Source of the DNA: Prevotellaceae bacterium
GTDB taxonomy: Bacteria; Bacteroidota; Bacteroidia; Bacteroidales; UBA932
NCBI GenBank assembly: GCA_031279735.1
Contig: JAITHX010000254.1
Span: 1-10,208, forward strand
Direction: 5' to 3'
Length of the DNA: 10,208 nucleotides
Shown here piece by piece: positions 1 through 6,973 of this stretch. The notes below the pieces were generated by a model. It had not been told where the DNA came from. It saw nothing but the letters and a program-made list of their open reading frames with translations, and did no database searches. Made by a program: the position numbers and the translations under genes. Numbering within the stretch: position 1 is the first letter of the stretch; every line of letters begins with the position of its first letter.

Positions 1-1952
1 CGCGGGAGATCGAAGAGTTTGATTGCCTCCTCCAGCGTTATGGTTTCCAGAAGCAGCCCCTTTTTCAGGCTTGCATACACGGGTTTTTCGTCGTCGGCGT
101 TTCCGAGCTGAGCCACAGGTCCGAAACGTGCCAGACGAACGGATATTTGCTTGCCCGTTTTCGGGTCGCTGCCGAGAACCCTTTCGGAGCTTGCGTGACG
201 CGAAATCTCCGCCGTTTTCTCGATGTCCTTGTGGAACGGCTTGTAGAACTTGTCGATCATTTCCGTCCATTCCAGCTCTCCCGAAGCTATTTCGTCGAAC
301 TGCTCTTCGACTTTCGCCGTAAAGTTATAGTCAACGATGTTTTCAAAATGTTCAATCAGAAAATCGTTGACCAGCATGCCTATGTCGCTCGGAAACAGTT
401 TCGATTTCTCCGAACCGGTCGTCTCCTTGAGCGTTTCCTTTTTGACTGTGTCCTTTTGAAGGGTCAGCTTAATAAAATCCCGCTGCTCTCCGGGGCGGTT
501 TTCCTTTTGCACATAGCCGCGCTGGATTATCGTGGAGATTGTCGGCGCGTATGTCGAGGGGCGGCCTATGCCCAGTTCCTCCATTTTCTTCACCAGACTT
601 GCTTCGGAGTATCTGGCGGGATGCTGGGTGAATCGTTCAGTGGCAGTAATCGTTTTATAAATAAGTTCCTGCTGTTCCTTCAGCGGAGGCAGCAGGGTTT
701 CCGCCGTCTTGTCTTCCGTTTCGTCGTCGTTCGATTCTATATACACCTTGAGAAATCCGTCGAAGAGCAGAACTTCGCCTACCGACAGGAATTTATGCGG
801 ACTGTCGGAGACGGAGACGGTCACCGTTGTTTTTTCCAGCAGCGCGTCGCTCATCTGCGAGGCTATCGTGCGCTTCCAAATCAGCTCGTACAGTTTCTTT
901 TCCTGTGCGGTTCCCTCCGTAGTCTGATTTTGGAGATATGTGGGGCGTATGGCTTCGTGAGCTTCCTGAGCGCCCTTGATCTTAGTCTGATACTGGCGCG
1001 GCTTCGAGTATTCGGCGCCGTAGAGATTCGTCACGGTGCTTTTCGCCGTATCGACGGCAAGCGTTGACAAGTTCGTCGAATCGGTTCGCATGTACGTTAT
1101 CTTTCCCGATTCGTAGAGGCGCTGCGCAAGCGACATGGTTTGCGCCACCGAGAATCCGAATTTTCGCGCCGCTTCCTGCTGCAGCGTAGAGGTTGTGAAG
1201 GGAGGCGCCGGCGATTTCTTTGCGGGTCTCTTCTCTATCGCCGAGATAATAAACTCCGCCGATACACAGTGATTCAGAAACGCTTCGGTTTCTTCAAGCG
1301 TTTTGAACCTTACGTTCAGATCAGCTTTCAGCGCAAGTTTCCTGTCCTCGTTCGAGCTGAACACCGCCGCCACCTTATAGTATATTTCGGGTTTGAATCC
1401 TATTATTTCGCGTTCGCGTTCGACTATCAGCCTCACCGCCACCGACTGCACTCTTCCCGCCGAGAGCGACGGCTTGACCTTCTTCCACAAAACGGGCGAG
1501 ACCTCAAAACCCACCAGCCGGTCGAGTATCCGGCGCGCCTGCTGCGCGTTCACCAGATTGTCGTTTATCTTTCTCGGCGTTTTTATGGCGTTCAGTATCG
1601 CGTCCTTCGTTATTTCGTGAAAGACTATTCTGTTTGTTCTGGCTTCGTCAAGGTTCAGTGTTTCCTGCAGATGCCAAGCTATCGCCTCCCCTTCGCGATC
1701 TTCATCGGAAGCGAGCCATACGGTTTTTGCGCTTTTGCTCAATTTTTTGAGTTCTTTCACCACCGCCACCTTGTCGTCGGAAACTATATATTCGGGTTTA
1801 TAATTATTTGCTATATCCACACCGAAATCTTTTTTCGCAAGGTCTCTTATGTGTCCGAAGCTCGACTTGACGAGAAAATTTTCGCCCAAGAACTTTTCTA
1901 TTGTTTTCGCCTTTGCCGGAGATTCTACTATTACTAAATTATCCTGTTGCAT
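1..1952 (-). CDS. topA: DNA topoisomerase I (type IA), C-terminus cut by window edge
   Basis: Type IA topoisomerase that relaxes negatively supercoiled DNA through a tyrosine-linked single-strand break. The reverse strand is open from the ATG at 1952 to the window edge, giving residues 1-650. The N-terminal Toprim domain begins LVIVESPAKAKTIEKFLG (E10 acidic residue) and continues to ASDEDREGEAIAW with D83, D85 and E87. ARRILDRLVGFEVSPVLW and LSAGRVQSVAVR follow, both hallmarks of the family. The active-site tyrosine is Y287 in GKITYMRTDS (TAC at 1094-1092), and EAHEAIRPT and GIGRPSTYAPTI come later. The last visible residues (ETITLEEAIKLFDLP) match the start of the C-terminal topoisomerase repeat usual in Bacteroidota TopA, so roughly the last sixth is missing. 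A TATATTTG promoter box lies about 50 bp upstream. Plus-strand open frames over this gene are shadows. The identity is very secure. Confidence 0.97.
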   Translation of the reverse strand, partial: MQQDNLVIVESPAKAKTIEKFLGENFLVKSSFGHIRDLAKKDFGVDIANNYKPEYIVSDDKVAVVKELKKLSKSAKTVWLASDEDREGEAIAWHLQETLNLDEARTNRIVFHEITKDAILNAIKTPRKINDNLVNAQQARRILDRLVGFEVSPVLWKKVKPSLSAGRVQSVAVRLIVEREREIIGFKPEIYYKVAAVFSSNEDRKLALKADLNVRFKTLEETEAFLNHCVSAEFIISAIEKRPAKKSPAPPFTTSTLQQEAARKFGFSVAQTMSLAQRLYESGKITYMRTDSTNLSTLAVDTAKSTVTNLYGAEYSKPRQYQTKIKGAQEAHEAIRPTYLQNQTTEGTAQEKKLYELIWKRTIASQMSDALLEKTTVTVSVSDSPHKFLSVGEVLLFDGFLKVYIESNDDETEDKTAETLLPPLKEQQELIYKTITATERFTQHPARYSEASLVKKMEELGIGRPSTYAPTISTIIQRGYVQKENRPGEQRDFIKLTLQKDTVKKETLKETTGSEKSKLFPSDIGMLVNDFLIEHFENIVDYNFTAKVEEQFDEIASGELEWTEMIDKFYKPFHKDIEKTAEISRHASSERVLGSDPKTGKQISVRLARFGPVAQLGNADDEKPVYASLKKGLLLETITLEEAIKLFDLP

Positions 1953-2004
1953 TACAGTGTATTTCAAACTACATATTTTAGTGTCCCACTTAAATTTTCG
2001 GTCA

Positions 2005-2012
2005 CAAATATA
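2005..2012 (-). promoter_or_regulatory. Promoter -7 box of topA
   Basis: On the minus strand the sequence reads TATATTTG, a full match to the Bacteroidota primary-sigma -7 consensus TAnnTTTG. It would place the transcript start near 1998 and give topA a leader of about 45 nt. No clear TTTG -33 element is seen at the usual 19-21 bp spacing. Confidence 0.5.
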
Positions 2013-2158
2013 GGCATAATTACGTTAGGGATTCTTCCAAGTCAGATTTTTTAACTGAACTTTATTTGCTCTGCGGCTATAATTTTTTGATAGCAAGAAT
2101 GAAGGGTGCGATATTTTTTTTCGTCCGGCGGTCTTTTTTGTCTTCAGCCCCCTTCTTT

Positions 2159-2566
2159 TCAAAAATATTCCTTAAAACAATCAATTAGTTTTTTGGGCGG
2201 ACGACAGGGGCGTCCCGATTTGACGCTTATAAACACGAGTACGGCTCTGCCGGTGTTCAGCAGCTCCCGTTTTTCGTTGTATATTTCGTAGTGAAAGGTT
2301 ATTCGCGCGGTTGGCGGCTCTCTGACAGTGACCCGCACCGTGAGACATTCGTCGTAGTAGGCGGGCATCAGGTACTTGCTTTCTATTTCCACAACCGGCA
2401 TCATGACGCCGTCGCGCTCCATTTCGTCGTAGGAATACAGCCCCGTGCTTCTGAGCATTTCCGTCCGCGCTATCTCGTAGTAGTTTATATAGTTCGCGTG
2501 ATAGATCACTCCCATCTTGTCGGTTTCGCCGTAGCGGGTGCGGATTTTCGCATCGTAAGTCAGCAT
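2159..2566 (-). CDS. Acyl-CoA thioesterase, YbgC/FadM-type hotdog fold
   Basis: Predicted cytosolic single-domain hotdog thioesterase of 135 residues, a normal length for the 4-hydroxybenzoyl-CoA thioesterase/YbgC family, which hydrolyses acyl-CoA or acyl-ACP thioesters. The N-terminal RYGETDKMGVIYHANYINYY carries the family signature, with D16 as the likely catalytic aspartate and Y22-H23 and N25-Y26 following, then the helix ending in EIARTEML. The later VVEIESKYLMPAYYDE and RITFHYEIYNE are the usual beta strands. The ATG at 2566 lies 21 bp after the stop of the upstream gene on the same strand with no promoter between, so the two are probably cotranscribed. The exact substrate cannot be read from the sequence. 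No clear Shine-Dalgarno is present, as is common in Bacteroidota. Confidence 0.9.
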   Translation of the reverse strand: MLTYDAKIRTRYGETDKMGVIYHANYINYYEIARTEMLRSTGLYSYDEMERDGVMMPVVEIESKYLMPAYYDECLTVRVTVREPPTARITFHYEIYNEKRELLNTGRAVLVFISVKSGRPCRPPKKLIDCFKEYF

Positions 2567-2587
2567 GTTTCGGGAGAAGAATAGATG

Positions 2588-3046
2588 TTATCGGTTTTCG
2601 CTTTGCTTGAGAAACCTCGGATCGTGGAGCAGATAAGCGTACTTGCCTTCGCCTTTGGCGGCAAGCGCGCTTATTTCGGTTTCCATGTTGGTCTCCCAGT
2701 CGTAATTGATGATGACTTCGCTTCCGTCGGCTTCCGCCCTTATGATGTCGGACGGCGAGCTGCAGCGGTTGTCCTTGTAATATATCGGTTTGCCCGAAAG
2801 AAACGTGGCTATGTAAAACTCCTCGAGTTTGTACTGCTGCACCGCTTCGGTGTCCTTCAGCGAAATGTCCGAAGCGTCGAACGATTTTCGTCTCATTTCG
2901 CGCATATCCTCCGATTCGGTCAATTCGTCCATCATTCTGTCGATTACGCTGCCCGACTTTACCGAAGGTCTGATCTGCTCGAAATCCTCTATCGGTATGA
3001 ATATCCCCGTATTCTTTTTGTCTTTGTTAACAACTATCTTTATCAT
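2588..3046 (-). CDS. Unrecognised 152-residue protein
   Basis: I do not recognise this family. The 152-residue product has no signal peptide or membrane segment and looks cytosolic and acidic to neutral. It begins with a beta-strand-like segment (MIKIVVNKDKKNTGIFIPI) followed by an amphipathic acidic/basic stretch at about residues 35-75 (SVIDRMMDELTESEDM, then MRRKSF), which is probably helical. The C-terminal half is mixed alpha/beta (KLEEFYIATFLSGKPIYYKDNRC, then EVIINYDWETNME). Codon use resembles its neighbours and there is a TATATTTG promoter box 26 bp upstream, both supporting a real gene. It is the first gene of a two-gene unit with the thioesterase, 21 bp apart. The short gap suggests a shared transcript but gives no function. 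The plus-strand frame over it is a shadow. Confidence 0.75.
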   Translation of the reverse strand: MIKIVVNKDKKNTGIFIPIEDFEQIRPSVKSGSVIDRMMDELTESEDMREMRRKSFDASDISLKDTEAVQQYKLEEFYIATFLSGKPIYYKDNRCSSPSDIIRAEADGSEVIINYDWETNMETEISALAAKGEGKYAYLLHDPRFLKQSENR

Positions 3047-3071
3047 ATCTTCGCAATATCTTTTTATCCTG

Positions 3072-3079
3072 CAAATATA
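3072..3079 (-). promoter_or_regulatory. Promoter -7 box for the 152-residue protein and thioesterase unit
   Basis: The minus strand reads TATATTTG, matching the Bacteroidota -7 consensus TAnnTTTG. It would start transcription near 3065, about 20 nt before the ATG at 3046. It separates this two-gene unit from batA. No obvious TTTG -33 element is present. Confidence 0.5.
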
Positions 3080-3193
3080 TAGTGATTATGCATCTCTAAG
3101 AGCGCCTTTTCCTTTTTTTAAGTTTATTCACTGTATTTTTAATATTATTTAAGTTCTTTCGACAATTTATAGACTGATTAACGTTAACATTCT

Positions 3194-4210
3194 TTAAGGG
3201 ATTCGCTTCAATACGAGCAGCCGAAGCAGCATTTCCAGCATAAACAGTCCGAATGCCCACAGCGCATACAGCAGAAACTCCTCCTTATACACCGGAAAAC
3301 TGTCAACCAAACTCTTTGTCTTCTCCATTTCGTTGATCTGCGAATATATTTCCACGAGCTTCGTGTTGTCCGTAGCCCTGAAGTACTGTCCTCCAGTCGA
3401 ATTTGCAATGTCTTTCATCAGCGCCTCGTCGATTTCCACCGGCTGATGAATTATCTGTACGCCCATCGGAGTTCTGACCGGAACCGGCGCCGTGCCGTTT
3501 GTGCCTATTCCTATGGTGTAAACCCTCACTTTGTAGAGTTTGGCTATCTCCAGAGCCGCCTCCGGACTTACGTTTCCGCTGTTGTTCATCCCGTCGGTCA
3601 TCAGAATCATGACTTTGCTTTTCGCTTCGCTGTCCTTGATATGATTGACGGCTGTCGCCATGCCGTTGCCTATCGCCGTGCCGTCCTCTATCAGGTCGGT
3701 TTGCGTTTTGGCTATCAGATTGATGATGGTTGCCTTGTCGGTGGTGAGCGGGCATTGGATGAAACTTTCGCCCGCAAAGACGGTCAGCCCGATACGGTCG
3801 GACGATCGCTGCGAAACGAACTCTATCGCTATGTCTTTCGCGGCGTTTATTCTGTCGGGACGAAAATCCTGCGCCAGCATGCTCGTTGAAACGTCGAGCG
3901 CCAGCATTATGTCTATCCCCTCAACGCTTGTGCGTTCAAACTCTTTCGACGATCTCGGACGGGCAAGAGCCACGATAATCAGCGCCACCGTCAGACAGCG
4001 CAGAACAAAGGGAATGTGTTTCAGCCGGCTGTAAATCCCGCGCCCCGCTTTCCTCAGCGGAGCCAGAGTAGGCACTCTCAGTGTCGCATTGCGTTTTCTG
4101 CCCGCAGCAACATACCATGCTATATACGGCAGCAGCAGCAGCAGCAGCAGCCACAATATCGCCGGATTCTCAAACCGGGGAATGTCCTGAAGCGTTGGTA
4201 TCCTTATCAT
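3194..4210 (-). CDS. batA: BatA, VWA-domain membrane protein (aerotolerance operon)
   Basis: Inner-membrane protein with a von Willebrand factor A domain, 338 residues, as usual for BatA. The N-terminal RFENPAILWLLLLLLLPYIAW (about 12-32) and a second segment at about 64-83 are membrane helices. The VWA domain follows, with an intact metal-ion-dependent adhesion site: D106-x-S108-x-S110 in LALDVSTSM, T178 in EDGTAIGNG and D206 in MTDGMNNSG. A C-terminal helix lies at about 312-333. Bat proteins are linked to oxygen tolerance in Bacteroides, but their molecular role is uncertain. The gene overlaps the upstream BatD-like gene by 41 bp (4170-4210), so the two are probably translationally coupled. 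The N-terminus is some dozen residues longer than the usual BatA start, but no later ATG fits before the first helix. No batB follows. Confidence 0.93.
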   Translation of the reverse strand: MIRIPTLQDIPRFENPAILWLLLLLLLPYIAWYVAAGRKRNATLRVPTLAPLRKAGRGIYSRLKHIPFVLRCLTVALIIVALARPRSSKEFERTSVEGIDIMLALDVSTSMLAQDFRPDRINAAKDIAIEFVSQRSSDRIGLTVFAGESFIQCPLTTDKATIINLIAKTQTDLIEDGTAIGNGMATAVNHIKDSEAKSKVMILMTDGMNNSGNVSPEAALEIAKLYKVRVYTIGIGTNGTAPVPVRTPMGVQIIHQPVEIDEALMKDIANSTGGQYFRATDNTKLVEIYSQINEMEKTKSLVDSFPVYKEEFLLYALWAFGLFMLEMLLRLLVLKRIP

Positions 4211-5159
4211 TTTCCGATTGTTTTAATTCGTTTATAATTTGATTGCTCTCTTCGACGAATGTGACGGCGTGAAGCCAGCTCGTTTCACATTCCGACAACA
4301 GCGCCGAATACTTGGCAAACTTGACCAGATCGGCAATGAAAAACAGATTCCTCACGTTCTCCACAAGGCGGGGCGAATTGAACGCCGTCGTCGGAAGTAT
4401 CGCCAGCATTTCGTCGGAAGTTTTTTCCATCACCGAAATATCTGTCTGCAATTCTATGTATTCGCGAACAATGTCGGTCAGTCGCGAATAGTACTCCTTG
4501 GTTCGCGCAGTCGAAATATTCTCCGCTTTCAGTTTCGCAAGTTCGCCCGCTGCCCATTCGTAGGGGTTGATCTTCTTGAACGGTACGGCTTCCCGCGCTT
4601 TTCGGGCTTTGTATTTCTTTGCCAAATAAACCGCCAGCGCGGCAAGCAGCGCGCCCCCGACAGCCAGAAGACATATCCATAGCCAAAGTCTCGACGGATA
4701 CGTCCTGATGCCGCGAATGTCGTAGGGCTGAAAATCCTGCGCGAGTTCCGCCGGCTTCACCCAGAGACTTACTCCGCTGTCGGCATAAACAGTGTCGATG
4801 CCCGACGCCGACAATGTGATAACGAAAAATTCCCTGATGCTGAACTCCCCCGGCTCGAAGGAGGTCATCCTGTATCTTTTCTCCAGCAGACTGAACTCCT
4901 TCCTGCGGCGCTCTACGGTATCGACTTCGCTCGTTTCGAGGATTTCTATACCCTTGTCCTTGTCGTCGCCGAACTGCGGAAAAAAAACAATCCTGTCGTC
5001 GGGAACCTTAACTCTAACTTTCAGTGTCACCTGATCTCCTATGTAAACCGTGTCCGCCGGAGGTTCCATCTTCATGCTTATTTCGGTCTGCGCCCCCGCT
5101 CCGATATGGCAAATTATCGGTATTGCACACATTAGAAGCCGAATCTTCATTTTTAACAT
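4170..5159 (-). CDS. BatD-like membrane protein (partner of BatA)
   Basis: Predicted periplasmic/inner-membrane protein encoded just before batA, as in Bacteroidota bat clusters. The frame is open to a TTG at 5177, but that codon falls inside the promoter box, so I prefer the ATG at 5159 (MLKMKIRLLMC...) or at 5150 (MKIRLLMC...). A signal peptide ends at about AGA-QTEIS. An exported beta-rich domain (ADTVYIGDQVTLKVRVKVP onward) resembles the BatD N-terminus. It is followed by one transmembrane helix (LWLWICLLAVGGALLAALAV) and a cytosolic helical domain with NPYEWAAGELAKLK, TKEYYSRLTDIVREYIE and DLVKFAKY, typical of the BatD/DUF4381-like tail. The end overlaps batA by 41 bp. The usual upstream moxR and DUF58 genes are missing. 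Confidence 0.8.
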   Translation of the reverse strand: MLKMKIRLLMCAIPIICHIGAGAQTEISMKMEPPADTVYIGDQVTLKVRVKVPDDRIVFFPQFGDDKDKGIEILETSEVDTVERRRKEFSLLEKRYRMTSFEPGEFSIREFFVITLSASGIDTVYADSGVSLWVKPAELAQDFQPYDIRGIRTYPSRLWLWICLLAVGGALLAALAVYLAKKYKARKAREAVPFKKINPYEWAAGELAKLKAENISTARTKEYYSRLTDIVREYIELQTDISVMEKTSDEMLAILPTTAFNSPRLVENVRNLFFIADLVKFAKYSALLSECETSWLHAVTFVEESNQIINELKQSENDKDTNASGHSPV

Positions 5160-5174
5160 CTTTAATTTTTCGCG

Positions 5175-5182
5175 CAAAGATA
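5175..5182 (-). promoter_or_regulatory. Promoter -7 box of the batD-like/batA unit
   Basis: The minus strand reads TATCTTTG, a match to TAnnTTTG, placing the start near 5168. This leaves a leader of only about 10-20 nt before the ATG at 5159 or 5150 and argues against the TTG at 5177 as translation start. Confidence 0.5.
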
Positions 5183-5192
5183 ACGGATAATA

Positions 5193-5210
5193 GTTATACA
5201 GCTGTTATAC
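5193..5210. repeat. Direct repeat GTTATAC in the divergent promoter region
   Basis: Two perfect copies of GTTATAC at 5193-5199 and 5204-5210 are separated by AGCT, a period of 11 bp, close to one helical turn. They lie about 10-28 bp upstream of the batD-like -7 box and 38 bp before the antitoxin -7 box, a suitable place for a regulator half-site pair. Confidence 0.4.
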
Positions 5211-5247
5211 GGAAAATTTATCGGATCGGGAAAACCGGAGAAAATCG

Positions 5248-5255
5248 TAACTTTG
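5248..5255 (+). promoter_or_regulatory. Promoter -7 box of the AbiE-type module
   Basis: TAACTTTG matches the Bacteroidota TAnnTTTG -7 element. Transcription would start near 5262, giving a leader of about 60 nt that contains the 18-bp palindrome. No convincing TTTG -33 element is seen at the standard spacing. Confidence 0.5.
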
Positions 5256-5274
5256 CAGTCGAGTAAATTGTCCT

Positions 5275-5292
5275 GTTTTTTACGTAAAAAAC
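5275..5292. promoter_or_regulatory. Perfect 18-bp palindrome, candidate antitoxin operator
   Basis: The sequence GTTTTTTACGTAAAAAAC is a perfect palindrome lying about 20 bp after the TAACTTTG box and 31 bp before the antitoxin ATG. AbiEi antitoxins are known to repress their own promoters by binding inverted repeats with their winged-helix domain, so an autoregulatory operator is the natural inference. It could instead form a weak A/T hairpin in the leader. Confidence 0.5.
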
Positions 5293-5323
5293 TTGACGGA
5301 AAATATTCTGGATTTAAAGTGAT

Positions 5324-6058
5324 ATGAACGTGCAAATAGTTGATGCAATAGAAAATGCAATAAAAAGATTTCCGAAAGGCTATGTTTTCACCTGCAATGA
5401 TTTTTATGCGGAGGCGGAAAAGAAAGACACCGTCAGAAAAACACTCAATCGCTTGGCGGATTCAGGCAAAATCCGGAAACTTTCAAAAGGAAAATATTAC
5501 AAACCGCGAGAAACTGAATTTGGCTCGCTGAAACCGCCCGTACGGCAAATTGTCAAGGATTTGCTCGAAAAGAACGGGAAACTTACCGGCTATCTAACGG
5601 GCTATTCGATATATAACGATCTATATTTAAGCACTCAAATTTCAAATACCCTTCAAATAGGCGCGAATAAGTATAAACGCGCAATAAAAAGAGGGAGATA
5701 CAGGATAACGTTCGTCCTGCAGCCCAACGCCATCAATAAAAACAATGTGGAATTGCTGCAGATACTGGATTGCCTGCGTTTTATCGACGAAATTCCAGCC
5801 TCGACGCCGGACGAAGCTTGTGCCCGTTTGATGCAAATTATCAGCGAACTGCCGCCCGAAAAACAGAAACGACTTGCAAAACTGTCGCTAAAATACACCA
5901 ACTACGTTCGGGCTTTGTGCGGTGCAATACTGGAACAAATCGGGGCGGAGCAGGAGCTAATCGACAGATTGAGAAAATCGCTGACGGAAATCACAACTTA
6001 TAAGGTTCCCGTTTCAGAAAATGTATTGCAAATGAAAATAAAATGGAATATAGTATGA
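5324..6058 (+). CDS. AbiEi/DUF6088-family antitoxin (type IV toxin-antitoxin)
   Basis: Predicted DNA-binding antitoxin of an AbiE-type module, 244 residues, complete. The N-terminal 65 or so residues form a winged helix-turn-helix: VDAIENAIKRFPKGYVFT, CNDFYAEAEKKDTVRKTLNR, then the wing LADSGKIRKLSKGKYYKP. The middle part (KNGKLTGYLTGYSIYNDLYL, then TLQIGANKYKRAIKRGRYRI) matches the DUF6088/AbiEi C-terminal antitoxin domain, and the tail is helical. AbiEi proteins neutralise the AbiEii nucleotidyltransferase and repress their own operon. The stop overlaps the toxin start as ATGA at 6055-6058. A -7 box and an 18-bp palindrome precede the gene. Base composition is visibly more A/T-rich than the bat genes and the protease, consistent with horizontal acquisition. 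Start codon choice is clear; no Shine-Dalgarno is seen. Confidence 0.85.
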   Translation: MNVQIVDAIENAIKRFPKGYVFTCNDFYAEAEKKDTVRKTLNRLADSGKIRKLSKGKYYKPRETEFGSLKPPVRQIVKDLLEKNGKLTGYLTGYSIYNDLYLSTQISNTLQIGANKYKRAIKRGRYRITFVLQPNAINKNNVELLQILDCLRFIDEIPASTPDEACARLMQIISELPPEKQKRLAKLSLKYTNYVRALCGAILEQIGAEQELIDRLRKSLTEITTYKVPVSENVLQMKIKWNIV

Positions 6059-6552
6059 ATTTACACGAAAACAAAACACTATTCTTGGATTTAATTCACA
6101 CGGTCTCGGATACGCTCGACCTGGATGAAGTGTACGTTGAGAAAGACTATTGGATAACGCGCTCGTTGCAGCGAATAGAGAAATTGGCATCTCTTTTTCG
6201 ATTTTCTTTTTCTTCCGACCCGCGCGTCGCCCTTGCATCTAAAATTAGACATTTCTACGATTTATACTATCTGGCGAAGGACGAAGAATGTGCGGCTTAC
6301 GTGCAAACGTCCGACTTCAAACGGGAGTTTGTCGAACTTTTGACACATGACCAAAAAATATTCGATACGCCTGAAAATTGGAAGGAAAAGAAAATGTCGC
6401 AATCGTCGCTTGTTGCTGATTTTCCGGCATTGTGGACTTTTTTGCGGATTGTTTATTCGTCAGAATTGCCGAAGCTGGCATTTGCAGCTGTGCCGGACGA
6501 AAGAGAGGTTGCGAAAACTTTCGTCAGGATTGTAGAACAGTTAAATTCGTAA
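6055..6552 (+). pseudogene. AbiEii/AbiGii-like toxin with internal deletion of the nucleotidyltransferase core
   Basis: The start MNLHENKTLFLDLI and the conserved YVEKDYWITRSL (residues 27-38) are typical of the AbiEii N-terminus. The sequence then jumps directly to EKLASLFRFSFSSDPRVALA and SKIRHFYDLYYL, which in the family belong near the C-terminus, after the catalytic domain. Missing are the GG(S/T)-type nucleotide-binding motif and the DxD-type metal-binding motif that normally lie between. The product is 165 residues against roughly 280-310 for the family, and the frame is kept across the junction (about 6160-6180). The ATG at 6055 overlaps the antitoxin stop (ATGA), so coupling remains intact, and I prefer it to the ATG at 6043. 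The product should be catalytically dead; it might still bind the antitoxin. An active variant form is unlikely. Confidence 0.8.
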
Positions 6553-6569
6553 AGGATGCGGAACAAAGA

Positions 6570-6749
6570 AATTAAGAATTAAGAATTAAGAATTAAGAAT
6601 TGCCCTGCGGAAAATTAAGAATTAAGAATTAAGAATTAAGAATTGCCATCCGGCTCTATCCCTCCTAAATTCTCCCACTTTCCGACAGGCAATTCTTAAT
6701 TCTTAATTCTTAATTTCCGAAGGCAATTCTTAATTCTTAATTCTTAATT
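6570..6749. repeat. AATTAAG heptamer arrays arranged as a composite inverted repeat
   Basis: Four arrays of the 7-bp unit AATTAAG: two direct (6570-6601 and 6613-6644, each four copies plus AATT followed by GCC) and two inverted (6691-6715 and 6725-6749, each GGC then AATT plus three copies of CTTAATT). The short spacers between each pair are also related: 6602-6612 reads GCCCTGCGGAA and the complement of 6716-6724 reads GCCTTCGGA. The left and right pairs can therefore form a large hairpin around the unique centre 6648-6687. The cluster starts 17 bp after the toxin stop and may end transcription from that side. Confidence 0.9.
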
Positions 6750-6973
6750 CATACGCCCTGCGCCTTCAAATTTTTCGGCTTCCGGCGTTTTTTTTCGAGA
6801 CTCGCATGTTTTTCGACATAATTCGTGCGTTTTGACCCTCTTTTACGTTTTCGAAGCCTCCATGCGTTCAGCGCGATACGGTCTGCGCTCGCGGCACCCC
6901 CAACTATAACGCCCTGAAACAAGCCTCGCTGTCGTTCTTTCTTCGTCCTTCCTGTATCCTTCCTATATCCTTC
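6749..6973 (-). other. Open reading frame without ATG, highly basic product
   Basis: A 74-codon stop-free stretch on the minus strand, bounded by TAG (6976-6974) and ending in TGA (6751-6749) at the edge of the heptamer cluster. It includes GLFQGVIVGGAASADRIALN and then a strongly basic tail (WRLRKRKRGSKRTNY, EKHASLEKKRRKPKNLKAQG). It is in the same frame as the short ORF just upstream, separated only by the TAG inside the 11-bp tandem repeat. There is no ATG start. It may be a decayed gene, part of a dispersed repeat, or chance. Confidence 0.2.

Noticed and set aside
147..1937. Long plus-strand open frames (147-1067 and 1140-1937)
   Set aside because: They lie antisense to topA, whose minus-strand reading is continuous and carries all family motifs. 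The plus-strand products are low-complexity and rich in Arg and Phe, as expected for shadows.
2120..2150. Rho-independent terminator after the thioesterase gene
   Set aside because: The minus strand has a GC-rich GACCGCCGGAC followed by a run of A, not T, and the possible stem is only three pairs, so it does not fit.
3446..4034. Plus-strand open frames opposite batA
   Set aside because: The minus strand carries an intact BatA with a full MIDAS motif; the plus-strand products show no recognisable features.
5160..5177. TTG at 5177 as start of the BatD-like protein
   Set aside because: It lies inside the TATCTTTG promoter box, so it would be upstream of the predicted transcript start; the ATG at 5159 or 5150 gives a normal signal peptide.
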